Origin: Pelodictyon phaeoclathratiforme BU-1
GTDB taxonomy: Bacteria > Bacteroidota > Chlorobiia > Chlorobiales > Chlorobiaceae
NCBI RefSeq assembly: GCF_000020645.1
Contig: NC_011060.1
Location: 1,626,501 to 1,690,500 of the forward strand
DNA length: 64,000 nucleotides
Direction: 5' to 3'
This document shows positions 18,791 through 26,733 of this stretch, one piece after another. A model generated the notes under the pieces. The model had not been told where the DNA came from and ran no database searches. It worked only from the letters and a program-made list of their open reading frames with translations. Position numbers and translations under genes: made by a program. The first letter of the stretch is position 1, and each line of letters begins with the position of its first letter.

Positions 18791-20094
18791 CCCTGCCTGA
18801 GAAGTGTGGCCGCCAGCTTCATCTGTGCATGCTCAAAAGCTGGCGCAAAATCGACCAGGTCATGCGGTTCCATGCCAACCGTCGCAGTTAAAGCCACAAC
18901 TCGCCAGTTCTCTACAGCAGTGTAGACCTGCCGCAGGATTTCGAGCGCACGCTCTCTTTCGAGCCAAAACTGAGCAGCAACAAGCAACACATCTTTAATG
19001 GAGGATACAGGCCCCGTATCCTCCGTCAACCATGTTTTGAGTTCCTGATCCTTGTCGGGGAAAGGATTGAGATCGAAGGCTGGCGCAAGCCGCCACTGAC
19101 CGTGACCGACGTGCAGAAAGCCATGATTGTGCAGATGGTCATCCACATTGGTAATCAACAGATTAAAGACAATTCGACGCCACAGCTCTGCCAGATCATG
19201 TTTTGGGTCTGCACAGGTAGCGATAATACGCTCGGCTATCTCGCTGTATGAAGAATCATCATCACGGCGGAGCTGAAGGAGAGAGGCTGCCGACAAATAG
19301 GGAATACGACCACCCTGAAGCGTACGATCAAAACGACGCACGACAGCCACTGGAGCTTTGTCAGCATAAACAATACGAGCCTGGGCGGCATCAATACCGG
19401 CAACCAAAGCAAGGCGCAAGGCCAAAACTTCACCTTTGGTCACACTGCGCTGATCCTTGACGCTTGAGAACTTGCCGATGGCCAACTGCCCATTGTCATC
19501 AATGACAGAGCATTTCGGACGAAGCCCGCCGAGTGAGGTTCCCCTGCCACGGAGGTAACGAAGGTCTGCTTCCGTATCACTCCCCCGCTCAACAGCATGG
19601 CTTGCACCAAGCAAATGTGCCAGCTCCAGCAAGGGTGGCGTTGCCCTGTCGCCACTCTCAATGGTTCTCAGATAGTTCCCGGTTTCATCGCGCAAACGCA
19701 GAGCGCCAACCCTACTGAAATCATCCACACCGACCAGATAGTCCCATTCCGTAAGAGGAGCAAATGGCTGCTCAGCGCCATGCAGCATCTGCACGTTACG
19801 ACGCTTTGCATGATCACGCGCAATGACACGGCAACCCCAACCATCAGGCGCCGTATCGGCAATTGCAAAATGAAAAACGGAGTCATTTGCGGAAGCTGCC
19901 TTATGGTACTGATGTGTTTCAATCAATAGAAGGTCAGGGGAGATTGAAAAGCGCTCAATCGACTGAAGCCACTGTCGGCTATAGGCAAACGAAGAGTTTT
20001 CACGCATACCACTACGAGCATAGGCAAGTTGGCCAACAACCATCCCGCCTTCACCAAGGCAAACCGTTGCACTTCGCTGTATCGCCTTGCTCAT
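18787..20094 (-). CDS. hipA: HipA-type serine/threonine kinase toxin
   Basis: A 435-residue HipA family protein: the N-terminal couple-hipA domain (GEGGMVVGQLAYA), the glycine-rich ATP-binding segment (GRGTSLGGLRPKCSVI, about 183-198), the catalytic loop NVDDHLHN (316-323) and the metal-binding DLNPFPD (341-347). E. coli HipA phosphorylates glutamyl-tRNA synthetase; related kinases have other targets. It overlaps hipB by 4 nt. A small fragment of its 3' end is duplicated at 24721-24829. Confidence 0.93.
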   Translation of the reverse strand: MSKAIQRSATVCLGEGGMVVGQLAYARSGMRENSSFAYSRQWLQSIERFSISPDLLLIETHQYHKAASANDSVFHFAIADTAPDGWGCRVIARDHAKRRNVQMLHGAEQPFAPLTEWDYLVGVDDFSRVGALRLRDETGNYLRTIESGDRATPPLLELAHLLGASHAVERGSDTEADLRYLRGRGTSLGGLRPKCSVIDDNGQLAIGKFSSVKDQRSVTKGEVLALRLALVAGIDAAQARIVYADKAPVAVVRRFDRTLQGGRIPYLSAASLLQLRRDDDSSYSEIAERIIATCADPKHDLAELWRRIVFNLLITNVDDHLHNHGFLHVGHGQWRLAPAFDLNPFPDKDQELKTWLTEDTGPVSSIKDVLLVAAQFWLERERALEILRQVYTAVENWRVVALTATVGMEPHDLVDFAPAFEHAQMKLAATLLRQG

Positions 20095-20435
20095 AGCGCA
20101 CCGGACTCCGCTGAAGGCTTTCGGGAGCGGATACGCCGGGGCAACTGCTCATCCATCAAAACAAGTCCGATATCATCTTTTGCCGTATCGAGCAGTTGGT
20201 TAAGCTTCTCGATTTCACCAAGCACATACATGGCACGAGCAATGGTTCCCCAGCTCAAACCTGGATCGCCCTTTTCCAGCCGCCTCAAACTGGAGACCGA
20301 AATACCTATCCGCTCTGCCATCGACTCCTGCGAAAACCGGCGACGACGCCTCGCCAGCGACAAATCCCGGCCAAATTTCATGACAGCGCGTTTAACCGGC
20401 AAAGGCATTGGCGCTTTTTCTTCAGAAACAATCAT
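20091..20435 (-). CDS. hipB: HipB-type antitoxin
   Basis: A 114-residue DNA-binding antitoxin with an Xre helix-turn-helix (RRFSQESMAERIGISVSSLRR), a linker that pairs with HipA and a basic C-terminus. The ATG at 20435 gives the family-like start MIVSEEKAP; the upstream in-frame extension is hydrophobic and unlike the family. The gene overlaps hipA by 4 nt. HipB normally represses the operon with HipA as corepressor. Confidence 0.88.
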   Translation of the reverse strand: MIVSEEKAPMPLPVKRAVMKFGRDLSLARRRRRFSQESMAERIGISVSSLRRLEKGDPGLSWGTIARAMYVLGEIEKLNQLLDTAKDDIGLVLMDEQLPRRIRSRKPSAESGAL

Positions 20436-20438
20436 ATT

Positions 20439-20448
20439 TAAGCGCTTA
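20439..20448. promoter_or_regulatory. Palindrome TAAGCGCTTA before hipB, candidate operator
   Basis: A perfect 10-bp palindrome 3 nt upstream of the hipB ATG, in an otherwise AT-rich promoter region. It is well placed for autorepression but unlike the E. coli HipB site, so the role is inferred. Confidence 0.4.
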
Positions 20449-20506
20449 TAAAAGATTAATGTTTTTATATAAATGAATATAAAAAACGACAACAGCAATC
20501 AAAAAA

Positions 20507-20644
20507 GACAGGGAGCCGCTTGAGCAGATCAAAAAGATGAACTATTACGAAAAATACACAGGAGAACGCTACCTGATTGGCATCGTTTTTGACCCCAAAG
20601 CAAGAAACGTAAGCAAGTTCGAGTGGGAGAAGATCTGCTGTTGA
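20507..20644 (+). pseudogene. 3' fragment of an AAA/PD-(D/E)XK nuclease gene
   Basis: About 45 codons reading DREPLEQIKKMNYYEKY through to KFEWEKI are almost identical to the 3' end of the intact gene ending at 26530. Here the final stop is shifted two codons. Nothing upstream of this fragment is present. It marks one end of a duplicated block. Confidence 0.88.
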
Positions 20645-20763
20645 GTGAGTTCTTTTTTTTAGATTTCCAGATTGCTATAACGGATCTCTTAAAAAAGCTG
20701 ATCCGCTGATGTTCCGATACAAAAACACCCCTTCCGGGAGGCTTATATCAAATACTGAAGGGA

Positions 20764-20936
20764 TTATCCCTGAATAACATCGTTCAAAAAAACGGCAGGA
20801 GAAACAATATCAATCCGACGGAATGGATTCAGAACAAGACAACAAAATCAAAAACCTGCCGCGATACCGTATGGGGAAGTAAAACCGCACTAATTGCAAC
20901 ATTTGTATCAATAACAGCACAAATTTTATTTTTCAT
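20764..20936 (-). pseudogene. PIN-family toxin with internal deletion
   Basis: The ATG at 20936 overlaps the end of the antitoxin gene and reads CAVIDTNVAISAVLLP, a PIN toxin N-terminus. After VFDFVV the frame breaks, and the next frame reads NPFRRIDIVSPAVFLNDV, the C-terminus of the same family, to the TAA at 20764. About 80 residues carrying the central acidic residues are missing, so the toxin is dead. Confidence 0.78.
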
Positions 20937-21150
20937 TGAGTAATGATGCCAAAAGTTCCGGTGTCATACCCTGAGCCTCTGCATAACGGCCAATTTCATC
21001 CATAATATCAGTGAGAGAGCGTTCAGGAATCGACATCAATTCCTGTAAACGCAACGTCAATAACAGTTGAAGCTTGTTCTTTTTATCGGCAGATACCTGT
21101 GAAAACGTCTGAGCGACCTTTTCATCGACCTCAATAACAATCGCTGTCAT
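20926..21150 (-). CDS. Orphan antitoxin of the broken PIN toxin
   Basis: A 74-residue acidic helical protein (EVDEKVAQTFSQVSADKKN; RSLTDIMDEIGRYAEAQGM) of a kind commonly encoded just before PIN-family toxins. Its last codons overlap the start of the toxin remnant. The antitoxin frame is intact although the toxin is destroyed, so it is either a relic or kept to neutralise a related toxin elsewhere. There is no DNA-binding motif I can name. Confidence 0.65.
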   Translation of the reverse strand: MTAIVIEVDEKVAQTFSQVSADKKNKLQLLLTLRLQELMSIPERSLTDIMDEIGRYAEAQGMTPELLASLLNEK

Positions 21151-21433
21151 GTTGTATAACCTTTTGCATATCGTTTCGGATTCTTTTTAATCTATAAAAT
21201 ACTCATCAAAGAAGCAGATGATATTTGTTCCAACCTGCCCCCCAACCGTTTCCGAATCTCTGAAGGATCCAGTTTTTCCCCTCACAACCACAATAATTGC
21301 GAAAGGTTGCGGGTTTTGGCCTGCTTGGCATGAGCAAAACAATCAGCATTTCGTGAGCTGGCATTGCAGGATAGTTGACAATTGACAATGGAGATACACC
21401 GACTTCGAGGTTTACAAAAAAATTTTTTCAACC
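21151..21433. other. Mosaic of duplicated scraps
   Basis: On the minus strand around 21235-21290 a short frame (KLDPSEIRKRLGGRLE) resembles the tail of the DUF2281 antitoxin at 17706. The segment 21301-21325 repeats the sequence at 18039-18063 with one change. At 21374-21390 there are two short GACAATT-type repeats. No complete gene is present. The region looks like repeated recombination junctions. Confidence 0.5.
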
Positions 21434-21551
21434 CTCCCCATGTCAGTTTTTCCCTGTTGTGTGAACTCTCTTTTTTCAGAGTTCCAGATATCAGAGAATC
21501 AGAATTTCAGGAAGAGGAAGAATGACTGGAACGAATCACTCGAAAACCAAT
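21434..21551 (-). repeat. Shared 3' flank of the NACHT genes, copy B
   Basis: Nearly identical to 14113-14229, covering the last codons, the stop and the downstream tail, with the same 22-nt imperfect palindrome at 21520-21541. A weaker partial copy lies at 20641-20673. Confidence 0.7.
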
Positions 21552-24500
21552 GTAGCTATTCCTGCTCCTCGGAAGGTCGGCGTACCGGGAGGAGCAGCGC
21601 AGAGCATCAGCTTTATCACTATAATACGCACCACCCCTTAATGCACGCCAGTTTTCTTCTTTTTTATACAAATTCTCCGTCCACTCCCACACATTGCCCG
21701 CCATATCGTAGAGCCCCTCAGGCGTCGCTCCCTCAGGATAACGGCCTACAGGTGTCGTCCCCCCCTCGTGATTGTTATAATTAGCCCGTGTTTTATCAGG
21801 CTTACCCTTCTCTTCGGGCCAGGGATAGTACCTAACCTTTAATACGGTATCCCGCTTGTCGCGCTGGCCCCCTGCGGCCCACTCCCACTGCACTTCATCC
21901 GGAAGCTGGTACCGTGCACTCTCCCCTTCAAGCAGCGAAAGCCAGAGGCACCAGGCTTTGGCGGCAAACCAGCTCACCCCGACAATCGGCTGTTCATCCT
22001 TGTTGAATCGCTTGTCATCATCATAAAATGAGCGAAAGCGGCTGACCAAAGCGGGTTCTTTTTTCAACCACTCGCTGAATCCCTCTATGCCCGATGCCAG
22101 CTCCTGCAAACTCTTTCGGTATGTTTCAACAGGCACTCTTTCAGCAAATTCCGGCTCATTTGCATCGAGATAGCCGGTAAAGCGGCGGTAGTGCCGGTTG
22201 GTCACCGTATATTTTGCAACGTACAGTTCAGGCACGGTTTCCGGCTTCTTCGTCCGAGAATAGACGAATGTTCCGCCTTTGATCAGGATGTACTCCGCTT
22301 CCAGCATATCACGCTCTACATCAGCAACAATCACCTTTTCTTTCGACAAGCCTGACTTCCGGAACTCCTGTATTACCGCTTCGGCATCCGGTTTATGAAA
22401 AGCCTTCAGGCACTCAAGAAGGTAACGCTGCCGTTCAAGAGTGGTTCCCGGAGCAAGCAGTTTGTTTTTCAAGGCATCACTCTTGCTCTGCGGCGCCTCT
22501 TCAATAAGGGTTATGAGCAAATCGAGCTGCTTCGGTTCCAATGCATCGGTGACCGGTGAATCAAAGAGCAGTTCCATAAATCTGTTGAACAGATCAGCAT
22601 CCTCAACATGGGCAATAAAAAAGCGAAACACCTCCGTCCACCAGTCGTCACCAAAATGGCTCACCAGATTCTTCAGCGCATCAGGCCGATGCATATTCTT
22701 GACAAGCTGCACTCCGGCCATGTACTCGCGGAAAGATTTGTGGCGGAAAACATAGTGATGATCACCATACTCCAGCAGCAAACCTGCACGATCAACAAGG
22801 TTCCGGCAAAAATCTTCTGCCTGTAGTGACTTGTTCAGCGTATCAAGCTGCACCTGCATCTGCTGCTGCATCTCAGCCCGGTCAACCTCATCTTTTTTCA
22901 ATTCATCCTGCATCCAGAGCGAAACCGGGCTTAATACTCTCCGTGCATCTTTTGCCGCAAGCGATGGCTCTATTGCTCGATAGCGATCACGATAATCAAG
23001 CATAAAGTTCAGCGCCGCATCGTACAACTCAATCCGGCCTTCAGCCAGATAACCACGCTCTTTCCAGAGCATTGCCATAATCTGCAAGAGCAAAGGCACG
23101 CCCGCAAGCAGACGCAGGCTTTTGTTTTTTTCATCCTCAAGAAAAGCAAGAATTGCTTGAGCTTTTCCGGTTGCCCTGCTCTCCTGCTCTGCTTGCCACT
23201 CCTTAAACGCTATCGTACCAGGGCGAATCTCTGCAAGCAGGGCCGCTTTAAACCAGCGTTGCAAAAACTCCCTCTTCTGCTCCAATGAAAAATCAAGAAT
23301 GTCTGCCCGTCTGTGTCCGGCCTCAATTTCAATACCATCGCCTTTTCGGTAACCCGTGCTGCGCGACGTTACCACAAACTTTGCTTTTGTAAAGCGTCGC
23401 ACCGTCCGGGTAATCCACTTGCAGGCAGCAATACGGTCGTTTACATTGCTGATTTCATCCAGTCCATCAAGCAACACCAGTGCAGAAGGCTGCTCAAGCC
23501 ACTGCGTAAAGTGCTCTTTTTTGATGGTGAGTAATTGTTTGTGAGACGACGCTGCAAGGTTCTCCTCAAGTGACCTATACCGGTTGCCCCGCTTTTGCAA
23601 CTCTCGCAAGGGCAGAAAAAAAACAGTGACGGCTCTCTTGAAACCATACCTCTCCCGTTGCTGTTCATCAAGGCAACAGAGCGCATAATGCTTCAGCAAG
23701 GTGGTTTTTCCTGAACCTGGTTCACCGATGATGAGCAACAGTGAACAGCGCTGCTCAAAAAAGACCCCGCGCATCACCTTTTCCGGTGTACTGCTTTTTT
23801 CGTACACAACGTCGTCACATCGGCACCCTTGTGCAGTAGTGCGATCTTCACAATGCAACGATCCCGAAAGGCTTAACGAAACAAAGGTTTCAGAAAGCTT
23901 TAAAGGCACATGGCCAAACGCTGGCGAACCCATCAGCGTCATATCGCCAAACTGCTGCTTCAGGGTAGCATGGTAGCGCTGGAGCAAGGCGACGGATACA
24001 TCCACCTGCGGCAAAGGCTCTGGAAGATACGCTGGAGACTCAACAGCAAGAATATCGGCCATAGCCACTTTCAGCTTTTCAAGCGCAACTTTCACAAGAT
24101 CATCGCAATTCTGATAATTGGGACATGGTGTCAAGGAGCAGGAGTTCTTTTCCGTCCAGTCACTTGTCAACTGCATCTGACGCTTCAGCAATGCCGTCCA
24201 ATCTTCGGCAGCCTGAAGTTTGGCCTCTGCATTTGGAAACGTGCCGTGATCAGGCTGCTTTTCCGGAAAAAACGCCAAAATATGCAGGCGCTGCTTCCGG
24301 CTGCGCTCTCTTACCTTTTCCAGCTCCTGCCAGGTAACAGCGCCAACCCGCTCTTTAAAAACAAAAATGGCAATCCGTGCATGATCAAGAGCATCTCTGA
24401 CAACCGCCTCCTGACCGCCAGTGATGGGTAACGCGTCTTCACGCCACTCCCAAAAAACCCACCTGCGAAAACGTGAACGATGCAAATTGACTTTCAGAAA

Positions 24501-24653
24501 TTCCCGAAAGCTCTTCTCAATCTCCGGCCTCAACAACTTTAGAGCCTCAGCTTCCGCCGAAGCATCGTCACTGTGCCCAATGAAAATCAGAAGTTCATCC
24601 GGCGGGAATTCAGGGGTGGCATTTCTGGTGTCTGGTTGCATGGAGTGCGGCAT
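21507..24653 (-). CDS. TIR-like/DUF4062-like NACHT-FGE/CLec protein B (candidate DGR-diversified sensor)
   Basis: A 1048-residue relative of protein A with a different N-terminal Rossmann-type domain (LLIFIGHSDDASAEAEALKL; FWEWREDALP; ARIAIFVFKERVGAVTWQEL). NACHT has Walker A GEPGSGKT (310-317), Walker B LVLLDGLDEISN and VVTSRSTGYRKGD. The helical, HEAT-like and FGE/CLec regions follow protein A closely and end IGFRVIRSSHSSSS. I chose the ATG at 24653; an in-frame TTG at 24722 gives 23 more residues, also conserved in protein C, so the start is uncertain. Upstream lie remnants of hipA and hipB, as if this gene once followed a HipBA module. Confidence 0.88.
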   Translation of the reverse strand: MPHSMQPDTRNATPEFPPDELLIFIGHSDDASAEAEALKLLRPEIEKSFREFLKVNLHRSRFRRWVFWEWREDALPITGGQEAVVRDALDHARIAIFVFKERVGAVTWQELEKVRERSRKQRLHILAFFPEKQPDHGTFPNAEAKLQAAEDWTALLKRQMQLTSDWTEKNSCSLTPCPNYQNCDDLVKVALEKLKVAMADILAVESPAYLPEPLPQVDVSVALLQRYHATLKQQFGDMTLMGSPAFGHVPLKLSETFVSLSLSGSLHCEDRTTAQGCRCDDVVYEKSSTPEKVMRGVFFEQRCSLLLIIGEPGSGKTTLLKHYALCCLDEQQRERYGFKRAVTVFFLPLRELQKRGNRYRSLEENLAASSHKQLLTIKKEHFTQWLEQPSALVLLDGLDEISNVNDRIAACKWITRTVRRFTKAKFVVTSRSTGYRKGDGIEIEAGHRRADILDFSLEQKREFLQRWFKAALLAEIRPGTIAFKEWQAEQESRATGKAQAILAFLEDEKNKSLRLLAGVPLLLQIMAMLWKERGYLAEGRIELYDAALNFMLDYRDRYRAIEPSLAAKDARRVLSPVSLWMQDELKKDEVDRAEMQQQMQVQLDTLNKSLQAEDFCRNLVDRAGLLLEYGDHHYVFRHKSFREYMAGVQLVKNMHRPDALKNLVSHFGDDWWTEVFRFFIAHVEDADLFNRFMELLFDSPVTDALEPKQLDLLITLIEEAPQSKSDALKNKLLAPGTTLERQRYLLECLKAFHKPDAEAVIQEFRKSGLSKEKVIVADVERDMLEAEYILIKGGTFVYSRTKKPETVPELYVAKYTVTNRHYRRFTGYLDANEPEFAERVPVETYRKSLQELASGIEGFSEWLKKEPALVSRFRSFYDDDKRFNKDEQPIVGVSWFAAKAWCLWLSLLEGESARYQLPDEVQWEWAAGGQRDKRDTVLKVRYYPWPEEKGKPDKTRANYNNHEGGTTPVGRYPEGATPEGLYDMAGNVWEWTENLYKKEENWRALRGGAYYSDKADALRCSSRYADLPRSRNSYIGFRVIRSSHSSSS
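21552..21584 (-). other. Candidate DGR variable region core, protein B
   Basis: Eleven codons encoding YADLPRSRNSY between the invariant CSSR and IGFRV. Every variable codon ends in C or T. The constant Pro-Arg pair is at the same place as in copies A and C. Confidence 0.8.
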
Positions 24654-24720
24654 TTCTTTTTTCGTATCATTCTGCTCTTTTCCGTTCGCCAATTTACCAG
24701 AAATTCCCGGTATACCGTTC

Positions 24721-24896
24721 AAATCAGGATCGATTTTTTTCGCCAGTTTTGCTCGCTTTCCCTCTCAACCCTGCCTGAGAAGTGTGGCCGCCTGCTTCAT
24801 CTGTGCATGCTCAAAAGCTGGCGCAAAATCTCCTTGCTCATAGCACACCAGACTCTGCTGAAGGCTTTCGGAAGCGGATACGCCGGGAAGGAGCAT
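24721..24896 (-). pseudogene. Fused 3' remnants of hipA and hipB
   Basis: 24721-24829 matches 18744-18851 (hipA end and downstream start) almost base for base. 24832-24896 matches 20085-20148 (hipB end). The 1.2 kb of hipA between them has been deleted. This shows a second copy of the hipBA-NACHT block that lost its toxin. Confidence 0.85.
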
Positions 24897-25012
24897 TGCA
24901 GATGCAATCGCTTTCTGTGTATATTTGCTGGAGCCTTTCAGCAATGCGAACCATTGATGATGAAAAAAATGATACTCATGATGGTTGCTGTTTAAAATCG
25001 AGGTTGAATACC

Positions 25013-26530
25013 ATGCAAAAGCTGCCCGTAGGAATACAAACTTTCAGTAAAATAATCGAGGGTGATTATCTCTACATCGACAAAACGGAGATTGCCCGTT
25101 CATTGATTGAACAATATCAATATGTCTTTCTGTCGCGGCCACGCCGTTTCGGAAAAAGCCTCTTTCTCGATACGCTGAAAAATATTTTCGAAGGGAAACG
25201 AGAGCTATTCAGGGGGCTTCTCATCGAAGAACAATGGAACTGGGAGGTAACCCGGCCAGTCATCAAGATCAGTTTCAGTGGCGGGGTTCACTGCCGGGAG
25301 AGCCTTGAAAAAAACCTCTTCTATATCCTTAAGGACAATCAGGAACGGCTCAATATTGTCTGCGAAGAAAAAGAGGATCCGAACCAATGTTTCGCAGAAT
25401 TAATCAAAAAAGCATTTCAAAAGCATAATCAGAAAGTTGTCATTCTCGTTGATGAGTACGACAAACCCATCCTTGACAATATCGAGCAGCTCCCCGAAGC
25501 GCTCGCCATCCGGGATGGAATGCGCGACTTTTATACAAAAATCAAGGAGAATGACGAATATCTGCGCTTTGCCTTCCTCACCGGAGTGAGCAAATTCTCC
25601 AAGGTATCACTCTTCAGCGGCCTGAACAACCTCGAAGATATCAGCCTCAATGCGGACTATGGCGCTATTTGCGGCTACACCCAGCTTGACGTGGAAACCC
25701 GTTTTGCTCCGTATCTCGAAGGCGTCGATATGGAAGAGGTCAAACAGTGGTACAATGGGTATAACTTTTTGGGTGACAGGGTCTATAACCCTTATGATAT
25801 CCTGCTCTTTATCAAAAACCAAAAGATGTTCAAAAACTATTGGTTCGAGACAGGAACACCCCGCTTTTTGATTGAGCTCATAAAAAAGAACAGCTATTTT
25901 ATCCCCAAGCTTAACGGGATTCGAGTTAATGAGTCTCTGGCCAACAGCTTTAACATCGAGTCGCTCAATCTGGAAACGATTATGTTTCAGACAGGCTATC
26001 TGACCATAAAATGCGTGATCCAGTCGGGCATGGGAGTTGGTTACGAGTTGGGATTTCCCAATAAGGAGGTGCAGATCAGTTTTAACGATTATATTTTGCA
26101 ATCGATGACCAGCGTTTCAGAAAAAGAGCCGATTCGCTATGAACTGCTTGATGTCATCAACGCCGGGGATGTTGCAAACCTGGAACCTCTTATCCATCGG
26201 CTTTTTGCAAGCATCGCCTACAACAACTTCACCAACAATGCTATCGAGAGTTACGAAGGCTTTTACGCCAGCGTACTCTACGCCTATTTTGCAAGTCTCG
26301 GCCTCGACATCATCGCCGAGGATGTGAGCAACAAGGGGCGGATTGACCTGACGCTGAAGGCCGAAGGGAGAACCTTCCTGTTTGAGTTCAAGGTGACCGA
26401 CAGGGAGCCGCTTGAGCAGATCAAAAAGATGAACTATTACGAAAAATACGCCGGAGAACGCTACCTGATTGGCATCGTTTTTGACCCCAAAGCAAGAAAC
26501 GTCAGCAAATTCGAGTGGGAGAAGATCTGA
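25013..26530 (+). CDS. AAA-ATPase-like protein with C-terminal PD-(D/E)XK nuclease domain
   Basis: A 505-residue protein of the family once called DUF1703. The N-terminal AAA-ATPase-like domain has IIEGDYLYIDKTEIAR, the P-loop-like RPRRFGKS and Walker B VVILVDEYDKPI. The C-terminal PDDEXK_9-type domain has GRIDLTLKAEG and FLFEFKV, the D...E-x-K triad. The ATG at 25013 is preferred because GAGG lies 9 nt upstream and the family starts MQKLPVGIQTF. These genes are common in mobile or repeated regions; their role is unknown. It is one of few plus-strand genes here and sits between proteins B and C. Its 3' end is duplicated at 20507. Confidence 0.9.
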   Translation: MQKLPVGIQTFSKIIEGDYLYIDKTEIARSLIEQYQYVFLSRPRRFGKSLFLDTLKNIFEGKRELFRGLLIEEQWNWEVTRPVIKISFSGGVHCRESLEKNLFYILKDNQERLNIVCEEKEDPNQCFAELIKKAFQKHNQKVVILVDEYDKPILDNIEQLPEALAIRDGMRDFYTKIKENDEYLRFAFLTGVSKFSKVSLFSGLNNLEDISLNADYGAICGYTQLDVETRFAPYLEGVDMEEVKQWYNGYNFLGDRVYNPYDILLFIKNQKMFKNYWFETGTPRFLIELIKKNSYFIPKLNGIRVNESLANSFNIESLNLETIMFQTGYLTIKCVIQSGMGVGYELGFPNKEVQISFNDYILQSMTSVSEKEPIRYELLDVINAGDVANLEPLIHRLFASIAYNNFTNNAIESYEGFYASVLYAYFASLGLDIIAEDVSNKGRIDLTLKAEGRTFLFEFKVTDREPLEQIKKMNYYEKYAGERYLIGIVFDPKARNVSKFEWEKI

Positions 26531-26540
26531 GAAGAGTGGA

Positions 26541-26577
26541 CAGTGATCAGTTGTCAGTTGTCAGTGGGCAGTGGGCA
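26541..26577. repeat. Heptamer tandem repeat (CAGTTGT/CAGTGGG)
   Basis: Five consecutive 7-bp units (CAGTGAT, CAGTTGT, CAGTTGT, CAGTGGG, CAGTGGG) followed by CA begin 11 nt after the nuclease stop codon. Such heptamers can vary by slippage. Confidence 0.8.
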
Positions 26578-26655
26578 AGCACCGACTGAGTGACTTTGCA
26601 AAAAAAATTTCAGCTCCTCACCATCTGTCCATTATTCATTGCCCGGTGTCAATTG

Positions 26656-26733
26656 TTTTTTCAGAGTTCCAGATAACAGAGGATCAGAATTTCAGGAAGA
26701 GGAAGAATGACTGGAACGAATCACTCGAAAACC
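26656..26733 (-). repeat. Shared 3' flank of the NACHT genes, copy C
   Basis: The inner part of the block at 14113-14229 and 21434-21551, from the variable cassette through the stop codon to about 35 nt beyond, including the palindrome at 26705-26726. Homology ends near 26656, so only this part is shared by all three genes. Confidence 0.7.
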
